The notes under the pieces: generated by a model
What the model was told of the DNA's origin: nothing
Databases searched by the model: none
What the model saw: the letters and a program-made list of their open reading frames with translations, nothing else
DNA from: UBA10133 sp964348455
Lineage (GTDB): Bacteria; Patescibacteriota; Microgenomatia; UBA1400; MFAQ01
Assembly (NCBI GenBank): GCA_964348455.1
Contig: CAYGCQ010000031.1
Coordinates: forward strand, 1 to 12,832
Length of the DNA stretch: 12,832 nucleotides
Reading direction: 5' to 3'
Position numbers and translations under genes: made by a program
Part shown: positions 12,271 through 12,832 of the stretch, one piece after another
Layout of the letters: every line of letters begins with the position of its first letter
Position numbering within the stretch: position 1 is the stretch's first letter

Positions 12271-12789
12271 TTACAGGGATAGCTCAAACTTACTCTTCTC
12301 TATTTGGGCATCAGGCCCATCATCGACCCATTCTTTTTCATATTCAACGAACCCTCGTTCAATCACAAATTTATACATTGCAGGGAACTTCTCTTCTATT
12401 GTGTGAAGAGTAATTTTCTTGATTCCATCTTGCTTGCACTTCACTGCCAACTCTTCAAACATATTAGAGAATATCCCCAAGTCATCAAACTTGGGAAGTA
12501 CCCCGGCTCCCCACATATGCATCACACCATCGCTGGTTCTGTAAGCCACAATATAACCCCCTATCTCTCCATCCACTTTAGCTATTACCAGTAGCCCACC
12601 ACTCTCAATTTTTTCCCTCCAGTCTTCTTTGTTGTGGAAATTTTTCTCTTCTTCCTCTGTAGGCCGAAACACTTCTTTTGATACAGCCAAAGCACTATCC
12701 AGATTTTCTACGCCACCGATCTCAACTTCAACTTTTACTTTTCTATCCTCTTTTGTACTTATTGAACTTTTAGCTTTTTTTATATCCAT
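12271..12789 (-). CDS. GNAT-family acetyltransferase
   Basis: This 172-aa protein has the layout of a GCN5-related N-acetyltransferase, which moves an acetyl group from acetyl-CoA to an amine. A strand with L-L-V-I-A-K-V-D-G-E-I-G-G-Y (66-79) is followed by a strand with M-W-G-A-G-V-L-P-K-F (92-101) and then D-L-G-I-F-S-N-M (103-110), which stands where the acetyl-CoA loop (R/Q-x-x-G-x-G) is expected. Y-K-F-V-I-E-R-G-F (139-147) is the typical C-terminal GNAT motif. The CoA loop is not canonical, so activity is uncertain. The substrate is unknown. The ATG at 12787-12789 has no Shine-Dalgarno site and an AT-rich upstream region. Composition matches the AT-rich minus-strand genes at 122-1171 and 3268-5775. 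An N-terminal charged extension of about 20 residues precedes the fold. Confidence 0.8.
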   Translation of the reverse strand: MDIKKAKSSISTKEDRKVKVEVEIGGVENLDSALAVSKEVFRPTEEEEKNFHNKEDWREKIESGGLLVIAKVDGEIGGYIVAYRTSDGVMHMWGAGVLPKFDDLGIFSNMFEELAVKCKQDGIKKITLHTIEEKFPAMYKFVIERGFVEYEKEWVDDGPDAQIEKSKFELSL

Positions 12790-12832
12790 GGTTTTAACTT
12801 TTTATTAATCTTTTTTTGTATCTCTCTAATAT

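Overview
This looks like accessory chromosome from a small-genome bacterium, most like the Patescibacteria (CPR). That is an inference from style, not from a marker gene. The signs are many short exported proteins of unknown family, Thr/Pro-rich linkers between membrane anchor and outer domain, a C-terminal DTGAE-plus-hydrophobic-plus-KR tail, genes with no Shine-Dalgarno (SD) site beside genes with strong ones, several apparently leaderless genes, and near-consensus sigma70-type promoters with a 17-base spacer. Chloroflexi also use such linkers and cannot be excluded. There are no rRNA, tRNA, transposase, CRISPR or phage genes, and the standard genetic code is enough.

Layout. 1-1913 (minus strand): the first 22 codons of a gene with an export signal; a membrane protein with an unfamiliar outer domain (122-1171) overlapped ATGA-style by a small upstream ORF; and a secreted 146-aa protein (1473-1913) that carries the same outer domain. 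2056-2234: one copy of a 179-bp structured repeat. 2282-5775 (minus): a membrane-anchored Cys-containing protein and a large 835-aa cytoplasmic protein of no recognised family. 5905-8624 (plus): a lipoprotein with a class A beta-lactamase-like fold, a 171-aa protein with a sorting-signal-like tail, and a two-TM protein with a six-Cys outer domain. 8666-8844: the second copy of the 179-bp repeat, inverted. 8845-9297: non-coding, with an assortment of short palindromic repeats. 9335-10793: a GT2 glycosyltransferase and a class I methyltransferase, convergent and overlapping at their 3' ends. 10992-12789: a multi-TM protein with a Lys/Ala-rich tail, an unknown 181-aa protein and a GNAT acetyltransferase.

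The main finding is the 179-bp inverted repeat. The two copies differ at only 2 positions, and each begins in the T-tract of a rho-independent terminator, in the same orientation relative to the gene it follows. Each copy holds two related hairpins around a central 14-bp hairpin. The copies bracket a 6.4-kb block rich in exported proteins. Other repeated signals are promoters whose spacer holds an inverted repeat, a CCTTCAAGGAG palindrome at three intergenic sites, and a leader sequence shared by two membrane-protein genes. About half of the genes encode exported or membrane proteins, so the window reads as a cell-envelope or surface module. No pathway can be assigned from sequence alone.
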